From Ruminococcus sp. UBA1394 (GTDB lineage Bacteria; Bacillota; Clostridia; Oscillospirales; Ruminococcaceae): a stretch of DNA of 56,186 nt. The position numbers and the translations under genes were made by a program. Shown here in pieces: positions 1-8,692 of the stretch; positions within the stretch are counted from its first letter, which is position 1, and every line of letters begins with the position of its first letter. The notes beneath the pieces were generated by a model. The model was not told the DNA's origin and ran no database searches. It saw nothing but the letters and a program-made list of their open reading frames with translations. Location of the stretch: NCBI GenBank assembly GCA_002305725.1, contig DBQM01000026.1, positions 14,535 to 70,720 on the forward strand, in the 5' to 3' direction.

Positions 1-1
1 G

Positions 2-70
2 GCGTATGTCAAGAGATTTTTGTGTGATATGACGGAAAATCTGCAAGCAGATGTGCGGCAAAGGCACTAG
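2..70 (+). CDS. possible C-terminal end of a gene cut by the window edge
   Basis: One frame is open from the left edge to a TAG at 68-70 and would give the last 22 residues of a protein that starts outside the window. It stops about 30 bases before the promoter of the next gene, which suits the end of an upstream gene. The stretch is too short to recognise a family and could be chance. Confidence 0.2.
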   Translation, partial: AYVKRFLCDMTENLQADVRQRH

Positions 71-98
71 CCGTTAATTGTGCGGTATTGCCTTATGT

Positions 99-127
99 TT
101 GACATGAAAAAGTACAGGTGGTATACT
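99..127 (+). promoter_or_regulatory. sigma-A-type promoter of the sugar-sensor/AraC regulator gene
   Basis: TTGACA at 99-104 and TATACT at 122-127 are separated by exactly 17 bases. The site lies 30 bases before the ATG at 158, which has a GGAGG at 147-151. An upstream GTG in the same frame at 80 would put this promoter inside the coding region, so the start at 158 is preferred. Confidence 0.8.
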
Positions 128-157
128 GAGTATAATAAAAGTTTTTGGAGGTGCAGC

Positions 158-2380
158 ATGACATCTGAGGGGAAAATCGGCGTAATAATTCCGGCGGTTC
201 TCGACCATATCGATACAGAGCTTCTGGACGGAATACATACAAAAGCCTCGGAGCTTGGTTATGATACGCTTGTGTTCACCAACGCATCAAAGTCGCAGGA
301 CTTTCACCCTGATACGGATTATATAATCGGCGAAGAAAAAATATACAGCCTTGCTGCAAATGCTGATGTTGACGGGTTTATCTTTGCAGCCGGACGCTTT
401 ATGAAGCATGAGCTTATACGCAATATATCGTCGATGCTGAAAAAAACGAATAAGCCTTGTGTTGTTCTTGCACATCCCAATGAAGATTTCCCTTGTGTTT
501 ATGCAGAACAGACAGAGGGTATCGCACGTCTGACTGAACATCTGATACTGGAGCATAAATGCCGGAGAATTTACTGTCTTACCGGTAACAAAGGTATTTA
601 CGAATCGGAACAGAGATTAAAAGCATTCCGTGATACTGTTAACGAATATGGACTTGATGAGGCAGAGTGCAGATACTTCTACGGTGACTTCTGGAGGCAT
701 AGTGCGGCGGAGCTCGCAGAAAAGATAGCGTCAGAAAAGCTTCCTGTTCCCGATGCAGTAGTATGTGCGAACGATACTATGGCATTGACACTATGCGAAG
801 CATTGAAGTCCCACGGAATCAGAGTTCCGGAGGATATACTTGTTACCGGGTATGACGGCAATATTGATGCTTTTCTCAATTTTCCGCCACTTGCTACGGT
901 ATCCGGAAGTGAGAGGATACTTGGGGAAAAAGGAGTGATAAGACTGTCTGAGCTGATAACCGGCAAGCCTGCGGGAAATGTTAAAACGAGTGAAATAACA
1001 GTACATTTCAACAGAAGCTGCGGATGTCAGACTGATCATCCTCACACAATTCGGAATGAATTTATCTCACGTCAGCTGGAGTTCAACCGCATCTTCGGGG
1101 AATGTTTTCTGACATCTGATTTTATAGTCCGTCTGTCAAATACATCTTCTCTTGAAGAATATATCGAAACAGTGGACTCCCTTGCCTTTCTCATGCCGAA
1201 ATGGAAACATCTGAGTCTTTGTATTTGTCAGGACTGGCAGGGAGATTTTGAAAATACCGATAAGCCTGAAAACGAGGACTACTCTGAAAATATGCTGCTG
1301 ATGATGTCCAAAAGCCGAAACTCACCCGAATGTGCAAATGAGACTTTTCCCACGGAATATCTTCTCCCGTCACTGATGAAAAAGCATACTGCCAAATGTA
1401 TAATTTTTCTGCCGCTGCATTACGGAAAAAAGGCTCTTGGATATTGTGCTGCAGAATATAAAAACGGCGGCAGCTATATTATGGAAGAACGCTGTAAAAG
1501 CTGGTGTGATTCTGTTTCAAACGGTTTAATATCCCTGCGCAATAAGCTCTATACTGACTATATCCAGCGAAAGAATGAAGAATACTCCTACTTTGACACT
1601 ATTACCGGCATATTCAGTTTAAAAGGTCTTATGCATATATTTCCTGTTTTTTTGAAACAGGCTGAAAAGAAGGGGAAGTGTGTACAGGTTATTGCACTTT
1701 CATGCAGAAACACCGGTAAAGAAGATATAAACAGCCGGGGAGATAATTTCTGGACACTTGTTGCAAATGCAGTACAGATGTCATGCTCTGACAATGAAAT
1801 TGCGGCACGAATCAATGAGGGGTATTTTATTATTATCAGAGTTCTGACAGAGGAATCGGAGCGTCAGCGCTGGTCAGATGAAAAGATACTGCAAGTAATC
1901 CGCATGGTGAAGAGTATACAATCCCAGTTAAGAACACTAAAGGTTCCGGATTTTGTTTATGAGTACGGCGAGGTATTTCCGGACAAGACTTCTTTTGATT
2001 ATACTATTACTGAAATGATAACAAAACTGAATGAAAAACGCTCATGCAAAAGGAACAGCGACTATGCAGCAGTCCTTGCGGAGCTGCGTCTGGAAATAAG
2101 GGCGAATCCTCAGTTTGACTGGAACAGTGATTCAATTGCTGACGAGTATGGTATCAGTAAGGGATATTTAATGAAGCTATATAAGGCACAGTTCGGCATA
2201 ACGTTTACAGACGATCTGATAAATGTCCGTCTGGATAAAGCCCGAAAGCTCCTTAAATCCACAAATATGCGGCTTGCAGAGATTGCTGATAACTGCGGTT
2301 ACAATAATATTTACCACTTTATGCGTCAGTTTAAAAAAAGATTTGGAATGACAGCAATACAGTATCGTGACAATTCATAA
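158..2380 (+). CDS. transcriptional regulator with LacI-type sugar-sensing domain and C-terminal AraC HTH
   Basis: A 740-residue cytoplasmic regulator. The first ~290 residues read as a LacI/GalR-type periplasmic-binding-protein fold (IGVIIP near the start, then the typical VVCANDTMA and VTGYDG blocks), which normally binds a sugar. A Cys-rich RSCGC motif follows, then a long middle region of unclear fold. The last ~100 residues form an AraC/XylS double helix-turn-helix (IADEYGISKGYLMKLYKAQF, then IADNCGYNNIYHFMRQFKKR). The usual N-terminal LacI DNA-binding domain is absent, so DNA binding has moved to the C-terminus. The ATG at 158 was chosen for its ribosome binding site and the promoter just upstream. 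The aldo/keto reductase downstream is convergent, so the target is not obvious. The ligand is unknown. Confidence 0.85.
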   Translation: MTSEGKIGVIIPAVLDHIDTELLDGIHTKASELGYDTLVFTNASKSQDFHPDTDYIIGEEKIYSLAANADVDGFIFAAGRFMKHELIRNISSMLKKTNKPCVVLAHPNEDFPCVYAEQTEGIARLTEHLILEHKCRRIYCLTGNKGIYESEQRLKAFRDTVNEYGLDEAECRYFYGDFWRHSAAELAEKIASEKLPVPDAVVCANDTMALTLCEALKSHGIRVPEDILVTGYDGNIDAFLNFPPLATVSGSERILGEKGVIRLSELITGKPAGNVKTSEITVHFNRSCGCQTDHPHTIRNEFISRQLEFNRIFGECFLTSDFIVRLSNTSSLEEYIETVDSLAFLMPKWKHLSLCICQDWQGDFENTDKPENEDYSENMLLMMSKSRNSPECANETFPTEYLLPSLMKKHTAKCIIFLPLHYGKKALGYCAAEYKNGGSYIMEERCKSWCDSVSNGLISLRNKLYTDYIQRKNEEYSYFDTITGIFSLKGLMHIFPVFLKQAEKKGKCVQVIALSCRNTGKEDINSRGDNFWTLVANAVQMSCSDNEIAARINEGYFIIIRVLTEESERQRWSDEKILQVIRMVKSIQSQLRTLKVPDFVYEYGEVFPDKTSFDYTITEMITKLNEKRSCKRNSDYAAVLAELRLEIRANPQFDWNSDSIADEYGISKGYLMKLYKAQFGITFTDDLINVRLDKARKLLKSTNMRLAEIADNCGYNNIYHFMRQFKKRFGMTAIQYRDNS

Positions 2381-2515
2381 ATATTGCTGCTATAACCTGA
2401 ATTTAAAAAATGGGGACTGAAAATAATCTGTGTAAAGGCAAAATAAATACTGCTAAACAGCCTCACCGTAAATCAGAAAAATCATAACTTTCAAGAAATT
2501 CTTTAAGTTGCATTT

Positions 2516-3526
2516 TCACACCACATTTCCGGCTTTCTGTCTGCCGTTCTGAGCCATTACTCCTGCAAGCTCATGGGGGACATAGGGTGCTTCAAGATAA
2601 GATATATCATCCTGCGAAAGAACCAGTTCTGTGGCTTTGGCAAGTCCGTCAAGCTGAGAAAGCTTAGTCGCTCCTACAACGGGGGAGGCTGCTCTGGTCA
2701 TCAGCCATGCAAGTGCAACTTCTGTCATTGACACACCATATCTGTCTGCAACTATCTGGGTGCGGAGGATAATTTCACCATCCTGCTCTGCGGTTTTATC
2801 GTATTTGAATTTTGCGTAGCTATCTTCCTCAAGACGTTTTGAACTCTCTCCTGGCCGCCTGGAAAGTCTGCCTCCTGCAAGCGCACTGTATGGCGTAACA
2901 GCGATATTCTCCTCATGGCAGAATGGCAGCATCTCACGTTCTTCTTCACGAAAGATAAGGTTATAATGTCCCTGAATGCTTACAAATTCCGGATAGTTTT
3001 TTGAACGTGCATAGTAATTTGCCTTTGCCAGCTGCCAGGCAAAACAGTTTGAGATACCGATATATCTTGCCTTTCCTGATTTTACTGCGTTATTAAGACC
3101 TTCCATTATTTCCTCAATAGGCGTATGATAATCCCACATATGATATATGTAGAGGTCAACGTAATCCATGCCGAGATTTTCAAGACTTTTGTCAAGATAA
3201 TTTTCGATATGTTTTACACCGCTTATGCCATTATCTATTTCGTCCTGTGTTCGTGGAGTGAATTTTGTGGCAATCACATAATCATCACGTTTTGCCATAT
3301 CACGAAGCGCTCTGCCGACATATTGCTCACTTGTACCGTTCTGATATGCAATTGCCGTATCAAAAAAGTTTATTCCAAGGTCAAGAGCACGCTTTATTAT
3401 TGTACGGGTATCTTCTTCACCGACAGTCCAGCTGTGCTGTCCCGTTTGCGGATTTCCGAATCCCATACAACCAAGACATATTCTTGACACATTCAGATCA
3501 CTCTTTCCGAGTTTTGTATATTTCAT
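2516..3526 (-). CDS. aldo/keto reductase
   Basis: A 336-residue NAD(P)H-dependent oxidoreductase of the aldo/keto reductase superfamily, predicted to be cytoplasmic and to reduce aldehydes or ketones. The catalytic tetrad is visible: Asp in FFDTA, Tyr in AYQNG, Lys in IATKF and His in YIYHMW. The family (beta/alpha)8 barrel order is kept, including the YIGISN strand and the C-terminal VVGATKLSQL cofactor-binding stretch. Length is normal. The ATG has an AGGAG 8 bases upstream and a TTGCTA-17-TATAAT promoter about 40 bases further up. The gene is monocistronic and convergent with the upstream regulator gene. The natural substrate cannot be read from the sequence. Confidence 0.92.
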   Translation of the reverse strand: MKYTKLGKSDLNVSRICLGCMGFGNPQTGQHSWTVGEEDTRTIIKRALDLGINFFDTAIAYQNGTSEQYVGRALRDMAKRDDYVIATKFTPRTQDEIDNGISGVKHIENYLDKSLENLGMDYVDLYIYHMWDYHTPIEEIMEGLNNAVKSGKARYIGISNCFAWQLAKANYYARSKNYPEFVSIQGHYNLIFREEEREMLPFCHEENIAVTPYSALAGGRLSRRPGESSKRLEEDSYAKFKYDKTAEQDGEIILRTQIVADRYGVSMTEVALAWLMTRAASPVVGATKLSQLDGLAKATELVLSQDDISYLEAPYVPHELAGVMAQNGRQKAGNVV

Positions 3527-3561
3527 GATATCATCTCCTGTTTCGTTTTTAATGTACTTAA

Positions 3562-3590
3562 ATTATACATCTGTTCTGTAAAAATAGCAA
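3562..3590 (-). promoter_or_regulatory. promoter of the aldo/keto reductase gene
   Basis: On the minus strand, TTGCTA (3585-3590) and TATAAT (3562-3567) are 17 bases apart. The start codon lies 36 bases downstream. The element overlaps the 3' end of the degraded frame upstream, which supports that frame being non-coding. Confidence 0.65.
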
Positions 3591-3940
3591 TACCTGAAAT
3601 GAGTATGCAATATGGCTATATGTAGTTTTGCACCGGGTACATTGATATATTTTATAAATGGTAACCCATTGTATATAATTCCCCCAAATAATCCCTTATT
3701 TTTTATTATAGGGACATCAGCAAACTCTTTCCAAAGTATTTTGTTATATCCTTTTTCCTGAAAATAATGGAATTCTGATGCACCAACAGCAAAACTGCTT
3801 ATGGAATAATCAAGCGCCTTGTCAAACTCGCATTGCTGTCTGAAATGACTGGCATGGTTTAACATATTTAGTGTCTGTTCATCACTGGTTTTCGGAAGAG
3901 TCTGCTGCGTACCGCAGTATTCACACTTTTTGACGAGGTT
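3563..3940 (-). pseudogene. remnant of a zinc-ribbon (TIR-associated) protein gene
   Basis: The minus-strand frame is open from just after a TGA at 3941-3943 down to 3563, but has no usable start at its upstream end. Bases 3812-3940 encode a CEYCGTQQTLPK zinc-ribbon half followed by HASHFRQQCEFDKAL. From knowledge of the family, this resembles the N-terminus of long Clostridia proteins with a zinc ribbon and a TIR-like domain. The first CxxC half is missing, and after FDKAL the sequence no longer fits that family. The rest (VGASEFHYFQEKGYNK and on) is not recognised and runs into the promoter of the next gene. I read this as a small decayed or composite gene fragment. Confidence 0.5.
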
Positions 3941-4033
3941 TCAGATTGAACAGGCGGATATGGGGCGGTCAGGAAAGACGGAAAATGGGGTTTATCAGAA
4001 TAAAATTCAGGGAAAAGTTTACGTTTGTATGAC

Positions 4034-4062
4034 TTGAAAACGGCATATAATTATGCTATACT
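4034..4062 (+). promoter_or_regulatory. promoter of the macro-domain gene
   Basis: TTGAAA (4034-4039) and TATACT (4057-4062) are 17 bases apart, with a TGC just before the -10 (extended -10). The ATG is about 85 bases downstream, after AAGGAG at 4135-4140. Confidence 0.75.
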
Positions 4063-4147
4063 TTTAACGGTAAATAACAAGCATTTGATTCGGGTTATCT
4101 GCTGAACTAAACAGACCGGATAACTAAATTATACAAGGAGCAAGAAT

Positions 4148-5128
4148 ATGCCATTCAGAATAATAAGAAATGATATAACAAAGGTTGAGGCTGATGCAGT
4201 AGTCAACGCTGCGAACAGTTCCTTACTCGGCGGTGGAGGAGTTGACGGAGCAATACACCGTGCGGCAGGGCCTGAACTTCTTGAAGAATGCCGTACTCTC
4301 GGCGGCTGCGAAACCGGACAGGCTAAAATAACAAAGGGGTATAATATGCCCTGCAGATACATAATACATACAGTCGGTCCAGTATGGCAGGGCGGCGGCA
4401 GCGGCGAAAAGGGGCTGCTTTATTCCTGCTATGAAAAATCATTGCAGCTTGCAAAGGAGTATAACTGTGAGTCAGTTGCTTTTCCGCTGATCTCATCGGG
4501 AGTTTACGGATATCCCAAGGACAAGGCTTTGCAGGTGGCAGTATCGGCAATAACTGAGTTTCTGTCGGAAAATGATATGGATATTACCATGGTAGTGTTC
4601 GATAAAAATGCAGTTCTGGTGAGTGAAAATATTCTTGATAATGTCCGTAAATATATTGATGACAATTATGTTGAGGAACATTCTGACAATGCAGGCAGGA
4701 GTACTTTCGTGGCAGGATTTTCCATGATCTATGAAAAAATGCCTGAAGATGTCTGCTGTGCACCTGCTCGTTTCAGCTTTGACAAACTGGACGAATCTTT
4801 TTCACAGGCTCTTCTGCGTTTGATAGATGAAAAGGGAATGACCGATGTACAGGTGTACAAAAAGGCAAATATCGACCGCAGACTGTTTTCAAAGATACGC
4901 AGTGATGTGAACTATAAGCCGAAAAAGCAGACGGCGGTAGCATTTGCCATTGCACTTGAACTTGACATTCCGGAAACACAGGATTTGCTTGAAAAGGCTG
5001 GATATACTCTGTCAAACAGTATAAAATTTGATGTTATCATAAAATACTTTATTGAAAACAGGAATTACAATATTTACGAAATAAACGAAACGCTTTTTTC
5101 TTTTGACCAGAGTCTGATAGGTGTATAA
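4148..5128 (+). CDS. macro-domain protein with C-terminal XRE-like helical domain
   Basis: A 326-residue protein. Residues 1 to ~175 are a macro domain: VVNAANSSLLGGGGVDGAIH is the ADP-ribose-binding loop with catalytic-type Asn and Asp, followed by YIIHTVGPVW and FPLISSGVYGYP. Such domains bind ADP-ribose or remove it or its O-acetyl ester. After a short linker, the last ~115 residues contain a helical block (VYKKANIDRRLFSKIRSD, then AFAIALELDIPETQDLLEKAGY) that resembles a lambda-repressor (XRE) helix-turn-helix. This suggests DNA or RNA binding coupled to ADP-ribose sensing; that coupling is inference. It is followed after 82 bases by a vWA-domain gene on the same strand, with an inverted repeat in between. 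Confidence 0.85.
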   Translation: MPFRIIRNDITKVEADAVVNAANSSLLGGGGVDGAIHRAAGPELLEECRTLGGCETGQAKITKGYNMPCRYIIHTVGPVWQGGGSGEKGLLYSCYEKSLQLAKEYNCESVAFPLISSGVYGYPKDKALQVAVSAITEFLSENDMDITMVVFDKNAVLVSENILDNVRKYIDDNYVEEHSDNAGRSTFVAGFSMIYEKMPEDVCCAPARFSFDKLDESFSQALLRLIDEKGMTDVQVYKKANIDRRLFSKIRSDVNYKPKKQTAVAFAIALELDIPETQDLLEKAGYTLSNSIKFDVIIKYFIENRNYNIYEINETLFSFDQSLIGV

Positions 5129-5131
5129 ATT

Positions 5132-5148
5132 GTCGCCTGAAATGCGAC
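5132..5148. promoter_or_regulatory. inverted repeat GTCGC-N7-GCGAC between the macro and vWA genes
   Basis: Five-base arms, GTCGC at 5132-5136 and GCGAC at 5144-5148, lie just after the macro gene stop and about 60 bases before the vWA start. No T-run follows, so it is not a standard terminator. A possible -10 (TACAAT, 5181-5186) lies downstream. It could be an operator for the XRE-like domain encoded just upstream. Confidence 0.4.
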
Positions 5149-5210
5149 CAGTTTTCCCTCTGTATGATGTATCATAAAGGTACAATAAAACATACGGAGG
5201 GATTTTTCTT

Positions 5211-5864
5211 ATGAAAAAGAATTTTACAGAAATAGTATTTATCCTTGATGAAAGCGGTTCAATGGCTGATTTGAAGAGCGATACCATAGGTGGATTTAAC
5301 AGTCTTATTGAAAAGCAGAAGAATGAGGAAGGCGAGGCTGTTGTATCAACTGTACTGTTCAGCAATTCAAGCCGTGTCCTGCACGACAGGGTACCTCTTG
5401 AACAAATCGGCAGAATGACAGCTAAGGACTATTGTCCCGGCGGATGTACGGCTCTTCTTGACGCAGTAGGGGAGGCGGTTAAGCATATCGGGAATATTCA
5501 CAAATATGCCCGTCCTGAAGATGTGCCTGAGCATACTCTGTTTGTTATAACGACAGACGGTATGGAAAATGCCAGCAGACATTATAATGCTGACAAGGTG
5601 AAGCAGATGATAAAAAGACAGCAGGAAAAGTACGGCTGGGAGTTTGTTTTCCTTGGAGCAAATATTGATTCTGTGGAAACAGCCGGAAGTATCGGTATAG
5701 CACCAGCAGCCGCTGTTGATTATTGCTGCGATTCTGCCGGCTTTGCGGTACAGTATGCTGCTATGAGTGATGCTGTGTCAAGTGTAAGAAAGGGGAGAAG
5801 GCTGTCGGAATCAACTGAATGGAGAAGCAGTGTTGATTCCGATTACAAAAAACGAAAAAGATAA
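5211..5864 (+). CDS. von Willebrand factor A domain protein
   Basis: A 217-residue protein made almost entirely of a vWA domain. The metal-ion-dependent adhesion site is intact: DESGSM near residue 13 (DxSxS), the later Thr in CTALLDAV, and Asp in ITTDGMEN. Such domains bind a partner through a divalent metal. There is no signal peptide or membrane segment, so it is probably cytoplasmic, unlike adhesion-type vWA proteins. GGAGG at 5196-5200 supports the ATG. It follows the macro-domain gene, and the two are probably functionally linked. The basic tail (RKGRRLSES, then KKRKR) may bind nucleic acid or be disordered. Confidence 0.85.
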   Translation: MKKNFTEIVFILDESGSMADLKSDTIGGFNSLIEKQKNEEGEAVVSTVLFSNSSRVLHDRVPLEQIGRMTAKDYCPGGCTALLDAVGEAVKHIGNIHKYARPEDVPEHTLFVITTDGMENASRHYNADKVKQMIKRQQEKYGWEFVFLGANIDSVETAGSIGIAPAAAVDYCCDSAGFAVQYAAMSDAVSSVRKGRRLSESTEWRSSVDSDYKKRKR

Positions 5865-6041
5865 GCAATCGTATGTACATACAATTCGTAACAAGCTTAC
5901 ATGGCGGCACATCCTGTGAACACAGTTTATATGGAGTGCTGACAGAGTGAGATTCTCAGTTTACCAGTTCATAATGAAGTTTCCGGGGCAATATTCAGAG
6001 ACAAGTCTTCATTGAATAATAAATTATTTCGAAATATTTTC

Positions 6042-6070
6042 TTGACATAATATGAGTATTGATGTATAAT
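6042..6070 (+). promoter_or_regulatory. consensus sigma-A promoter of the LRR-dockerin gene
   Basis: TTGACA (6042-6047) and TATAAT (6065-6070) match consensus at every position, with a 17-base spacer. The ATG is 38 bases downstream after GGAGGG at 6098-6103. Apart from this promoter, I see nothing in the preceding intergenic stretch (5865-6041). Confidence 0.88.
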
Positions 6071-6108
6071 AAAATCAATAAAATATATAAAAAAACCGGA
6101 GGGATTTT

Positions 6109-8439
6109 ATGAAATTTAAACGACTGGTATCAGCTGTGCTTTCGGCGGCAGTTTTTGCTGTCAGCCTTCCACTTGATTTATTTGCTGTACATGCTCAGGA
6201 TATAACAGCTGAAACGGCTTCTGTAACAATGGTAAATGTGGAGACAGAAGAAGGTATTTTCTATGTTTCTGTAAAAAACGGCAAGGCAGCCATTGAAAAC
6301 TTCAGATTTTTAAAAAGCGGAATATCTGAGTTTTATATTCCGGAAGAAATAGAAGGATATCCTGTTACTGAGCTTGGAGAAGGTGCGTTTTCCTGTGTAA
6401 ATGAAGCTGAGGGAATTGTTGTTCCGGAAAGTGTTGAAAAAATCAACGAGAGGACATTCTATACTGACTACAAAAATTCTCTTAAATGGGTACGCTTTGA
6501 AAATGCGGACATGATTATTCCGGATAATCAGGAGACTGTGGGACCTTACATTGGCAGGATATACGGAAAAGAGAATTCAACTGCCCAGAGATATGCGCAG
6601 AAATACATGATAAATTTCATCGACTATGAAAAAGTCGTTAAATACGGCTCACTGACAGGCTATGCTGAGGATGGCACAGTAAGAATAACCGAGTGTGACA
6701 AGAGCGAAACTGAAGTGGTTATTCCAGAGGAAATCAACGGAATGCCGGTAACAGCCATAGAAAGAAATGTTTTTTCGGGTTTCACTGAACTTACAGGTGT
6801 TTATATTCCAGATTCGGTGAAAACAATTGAAAACTATACATTTTCCGGCTGTACTAATCTGACGGAAGTAAGACTTCCGGAAGGGCTTGAAAGAATACCT
6901 TATTCCTGTTTTGGCAATTGTGAATCACTTTCGGAATGTCATATACCCGATACAGTCACATCAATAGATTCATATGCCTTTTCAGGATGCACCTCTCTGG
7001 AAAGCGTTAATATTCCGGATAATTTATCATACGCAGGAGATAACGCCTTTTTATCCACCCCGTGGCTCTCAGAACAAACTGATGAAAACAATCTTGCTGC
7101 TGCCAACGGCGTTCTGTTTGACGGACATGGCTTTGAGGGAGAAGACCTGGTAATACCAGACGGAATAAAAATTATATGCTGCAATGCATTCAATGGAATG
7201 GAAAATATAAAGACAGTATTGCTTCCGGACAGTATTACGGGCATTGGGAATGACGCTTTTAACGGCTGTTCAAATCTGAACTCCGTTAATCTTCCGGATT
7301 CGCTGACGGAGTTTGGATACGGTGTGTTTGAAAACTGCCCGCTGATTACTGAAATCAGTATTCCGGAAAAAATAATTCATGTCAGTCCGTCCTTGTTCAA
7401 GGGATGCACCGGTCTGAAAGAAGTCAGACTTCCTGAGGGAGTGAAGGAGATTTTTTCCAATGCATTCGACGGCTGTGAAAATCTTGAACTGATAAACTTC
7501 CCTGATTCACTTGAAAACATCGGATCATACGCTTTCCGTAACTGCAGTTCACTTGTTTCTGCCGGATTCTCTGATTCTCTGGAAGTAATTCGTTCAAATG
7601 CATTTTACAACTGCACATCACTTTCCGAAATAACATTTCCGCCGGATAAGTATATCGAACTGGACCTTTATGCATTTACAGGTACGGCATGGCTTGAAAA
7701 ACAGAGAAGTGAAAACGAACTGGTTATCATAAACAATATGCTTCTCGACGGCACACAGTGTACAGGAGATATTGTTATACCGGACGGCATAACAGTCATT
7801 TGCGGCTCTGCTTTTAAAGATTCAGAAATCACTTCTGTTACTCTTCCGGATTCTGTTCAGAAATTTGGGTACAGTGCTTTTAACGGCTGCAGGAATCTCA
7901 CAGAATTTACAATACCGGATGGTGTTACAGAAATTGCAGGAAGTATGTTTTTTAGCTGTACATCACTGAAAAAGGTCAATATTCCGGAAAGCGTTACAGC
8001 CATAGGAGGCGGTGCTTTTGAATTTTGCGATGGTTTCACGGAATTTACAGTGCCGAAGCATATAAAGTCGCTTGGAATGGCGTTTGATTACTGCGATAAT
8101 CTGAAAACTATCACTATTGAAAATCCCGATTGCTTTATTTCCCCTGACAGTGAAAACTTTTTTACCATGCCGTTTAGTACTGTGGTAAGGGGATATGCCG
8201 ATTCAACAGCATACTGGTATGCTTATTACAGCGGAAGAACGTTTGAAACGATTATCGTAAGCGGTGATGCAAATGCAGACCTCACATTTTCTTCAGCTGA
8301 TCTGGTTATGCTTCAGCAGTATTTGTCTAAGGCAGGCAAATTGACTGCATGGGAAAACTGTGATTTAAACGAGGATAATGTTGTGGACGTATTTGACCTT
8401 GTGCTGGCAAGAAAAAAACTTTTATCAGATGAAAACTGA
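6109..8439 (+). CDS. secreted leucine-rich-repeat (BspA-type) protein with C-terminal dockerin
   Basis: A 776-residue exported protein. Residues 1 to ~30 form a signal peptide (KFKR, hydrophobic stretch, then AVHAQ). Most of the protein is BspA-like LRR_5 repeats of about 23 residues, with recurring phrases such as IPDSVKTIENYTFSGCTNL, LPDSITGIGNDAFNGCSNL and IPESVTAIGGGAFEFCDGF. The last ~60 residues are a type I dockerin with two calcium-binding segments (GDANADLTFSSADLV and CDLNEDNVVDVFDLV), which keep Asp/Asn at positions 1, 3, 5 and 12. Dockerins attach proteins to cohesins of a cellulosome or the cell surface. The LRR part probably mediates binding to host or plant polymers or to protein; the ligand is unknown. 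It is monocistronic, with its own promoter and terminator. Confidence 0.93.
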   Translation: MKFKRLVSAVLSAAVFAVSLPLDLFAVHAQDITAETASVTMVNVETEEGIFYVSVKNGKAAIENFRFLKSGISEFYIPEEIEGYPVTELGEGAFSCVNEAEGIVVPESVEKINERTFYTDYKNSLKWVRFENADMIIPDNQETVGPYIGRIYGKENSTAQRYAQKYMINFIDYEKVVKYGSLTGYAEDGTVRITECDKSETEVVIPEEINGMPVTAIERNVFSGFTELTGVYIPDSVKTIENYTFSGCTNLTEVRLPEGLERIPYSCFGNCESLSECHIPDTVTSIDSYAFSGCTSLESVNIPDNLSYAGDNAFLSTPWLSEQTDENNLAAANGVLFDGHGFEGEDLVIPDGIKIICCNAFNGMENIKTVLLPDSITGIGNDAFNGCSNLNSVNLPDSLTEFGYGVFENCPLITEISIPEKIIHVSPSLFKGCTGLKEVRLPEGVKEIFSNAFDGCENLELINFPDSLENIGSYAFRNCSSLVSAGFSDSLEVIRSNAFYNCTSLSEITFPPDKYIELDLYAFTGTAWLEKQRSENELVIINNMLLDGTQCTGDIVIPDGITVICGSAFKDSEITSVTLPDSVQKFGYSAFNGCRNLTEFTIPDGVTEIAGSMFFSCTSLKKVNIPESVTAIGGGAFEFCDGFTEFTVPKHIKSLGMAFDYCDNLKTITIENPDCFISPDSENFFTMPFSTVVRGYADSTAYWYAYYSGRTFETIIVSGDANADLTFSSADLVMLQQYLSKAGKLTAWENCDLNEDNVVDVFDLVLARKKLLSDEN

Positions 8440-8448
8440 AATATATCC

Positions 8449-8480
8449 GGGAGCGGTGAAATAACCGCTCCCTTTTGTTT
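8449..8480 (+). terminator. intrinsic terminator of the LRR-dockerin gene
   Basis: A perfect 9-bp stem GGGAGCGGT (8449-8457) / ACCGCTCCC (8464-8472) with a 6-base loop, followed by TTTTGTTT. It lies 10 bases after the stop codon. Confidence 0.93.
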
Positions 8481-8630
8481 ATATAAAAAGAATGAAAGGT
8501 ATAAAGCCTGCCGCAAAAGTAATAAAAATGCTAAGTCAGAGCGCTGTATAATGATAAAATAATTTATGACTGCTTAAGTATTTTTTACAGAGTGACTATG
8601 AGAAAACCATTATGAAAAAACAAAATCATA

Positions 8631-8659
8631 TTGATAATTTATTAAAAATATGTTATTAT
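8631..8659 (+). promoter_or_regulatory. promoter of the GGDEF/solute-binding-protein operon
   Basis: TTGATA (8631-8636) and TATTAT (8654-8659) have a 17-base spacer, with TGT just before the -10 (extended -10). The site lies inside an in-frame upstream extension from 8612, so it supports the later start at 8693. Confidence 0.7.
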
Positions 8660-8692
8660 ATAAACAAATCTGTCAAAAAAAGGAGCAGGTTA

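Noticed and set aside
80..157. Upstream GTG start for the sugar-sensor regulator
   Set aside because: It would place a perfect promoter inside the coding region; the ATG at 158 has a better ribosome binding site.
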